From contig URHJ01000035.1 in NCBI GenBank assembly GCA_900547465.1, forward strand, positions 1 through 6,082: a stretch of DNA of 6,082 nt. Direction: 5' to 3'. Positions 5,693 through 6,082 of the stretch are shown one piece after another. The notes beneath the pieces were generated by a model. The model was given only the letters and a program-made list of their open reading frames with translations. It searched no databases and had not been told where the DNA came from. The DNA comes from an uncultured Mycoplasmatota bacterium (GTDB lineage: Bacteria > Bacillota_I > Bacilli_A > RF39 > UBA660). The first letter of the stretch is position 1; every line of letters begins with the position of its first letter. The translations under genes were made by a program, and so were the position numbers.

Positions 5693-6082
5693 CTATACCC
5701 CAACCGGCGTTTTTCTTCTTTTACATATTGTCTCAATCCTGATTCAAACGTATATTTAGGAAGGAAGCCGGTTTTTTCAAGCTTCGTGATATCCGCAAGT
5801 GAATTTTTGGTATCAAATTTCAAACCCTTGTTATGTATAATTTTTAGCTTTTTACCTGTAATTTCTTCAAAAGCTACTATTAAGTCTATTAAACTTACCG
5901 ATTTTCCAGAAGCAACATTGAAGATTTTTCCACTTATTTGGGGGTCTTTCAGTAACATCAAAGTAGCATCAACTGCATCTGTTACATACATATAATCACG
6001 TGTTTGCTTTCCATCACCATTTAATCTAAATTCCTTGTCATTAAGCAAACAGTCTAAGATAATTGCACATACACCTGCAGAT
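5689..6082 (-). CDS. NAD-dependent epimerase/dehydratase (extended SDR), C-terminal part, runs off the right edge
   Basis: The minus-strand frame is open from the window edge through 130 codons to the stop at 5691-5689. It matches the C-terminal substrate domain of UDP-glucose 4-epimerase-like sugar-nucleotide enzymes. These use a tightly bound NAD to remodel nucleotide sugars for envelope polysaccharides. The diagnostic stretch is GDGKQTRDYMYVTDAV, the family pattern GDGxQxRDfxYVxDvv. It is followed by KIFNVASGKSVSLIDLI, where FN(V/I)xxG contacts the nucleotide sugar, and by a closing FESGLRQYV, as in the usual final helix. The N-terminal Rossmann fold (GxxGxxG) and catalytic YxxxK would lie beyond the window and cannot be checked. 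An in-frame TTG near 6048 is not the start, because homology continues upstream of it (GVCAIILDCLL). Whether it is a 4-epimerase, a 4,6-dehydratase or another member cannot be decided from this end. Confidence 0.88.
   Translation of the reverse strand, partial: SAGVCAIILDCLLNDKEFRLNGDGKQTRDYMYVTDAVDATLMLLKDPQISGKIFNVASGKSVSLIDLIVAFEEITGKKLKIIHNKGLKFDTKNSLADITKLEKTGFLPKYTFESGLRQYVKEEKRRLGYS

Noticed and set aside
5700..5780. Two similar CCGG(C)-T-run stretches (5704-5720 and 5768-5777) as minus- or plus-strand terminators
   Set aside because: No stem precedes either, and both are codons of the epimerase C-terminus.
5786..5995. 69-residue plus-strand frame
   Set aside because: It is opposite the conserved epimerase coding region and has no ribosome binding site.
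1..6082. Search for CRISPR arrays, tRNAs, insertion sequences, toxin-antitoxin or defence modules
   Set aside because: No regularly spaced repeats, cloverleaf, transposase motifs or terminal repeats, or paired small-gene modules were visible on either strand.

Overview
The window is very AT-rich DNA with short intergenic gaps, AGGAG-type ribosome binding sites and extended -10 promoters. This suggests a low-GC Bacillota-type bacterium (Clostridia, or uncultured gut Bacilli). The clearest gene is a full-length clostridial/plant-type pyruvate, phosphate dikinase (ppdK). The assignment to a lineage is inference from composition and gene style only.

Layout. Positions 1-66 are almost pure A/T and end in an extended -10 promoter. 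A 306-residue protein of unknown function follows (88-1008) and ends in a small intrinsic terminator. ppdK (1134-3767) has its own near-consensus promoter. The 245-base gap after ppdK is the most structured non-coding stretch: two consecutive hairpins with similar loops, a perfect 11-bp inverted repeat, a 12-bp direct repeat and an intrinsic terminator. An alpha/beta hydrolase of the monoacylglycerol lipase/lysophospholipase type starts at 4013 under its own promoter. It stops at 4765, before the part that should carry the catalytic histidine.

At about 4755-4765 the sequence changes character. The 3' end of an unrecognised gene begins there (to 5042), followed by a strong terminator, a Nudix hydrolase (5126-5692) and, convergently on the minus strand, the C-terminal part of an extended-SDR NAD-dependent sugar-nucleotide epimerase/dehydratase that runs off the right edge. 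Arginine codons are 9/9 AGA in the first gene but 4/4 CGN in the Nudix gene. The broken hydrolase, the headless fragment and the codon shift together suggest a real recombination/deletion junction or a chimeric metagenomic assembly joining two genomes.

The genes do not form an operon. Four plus-strand transcription units can each be given a promoter, and three terminators are visible. No functional pathway links ppdK, the lipase-like gene, the Nudix enzyme and the epimerase. I found no CRISPR array, tRNA, rRNA, transposase or recognisable defence system. The points worth a second look are the junction, the twin-hairpin element after ppdK, and the unknown first gene.
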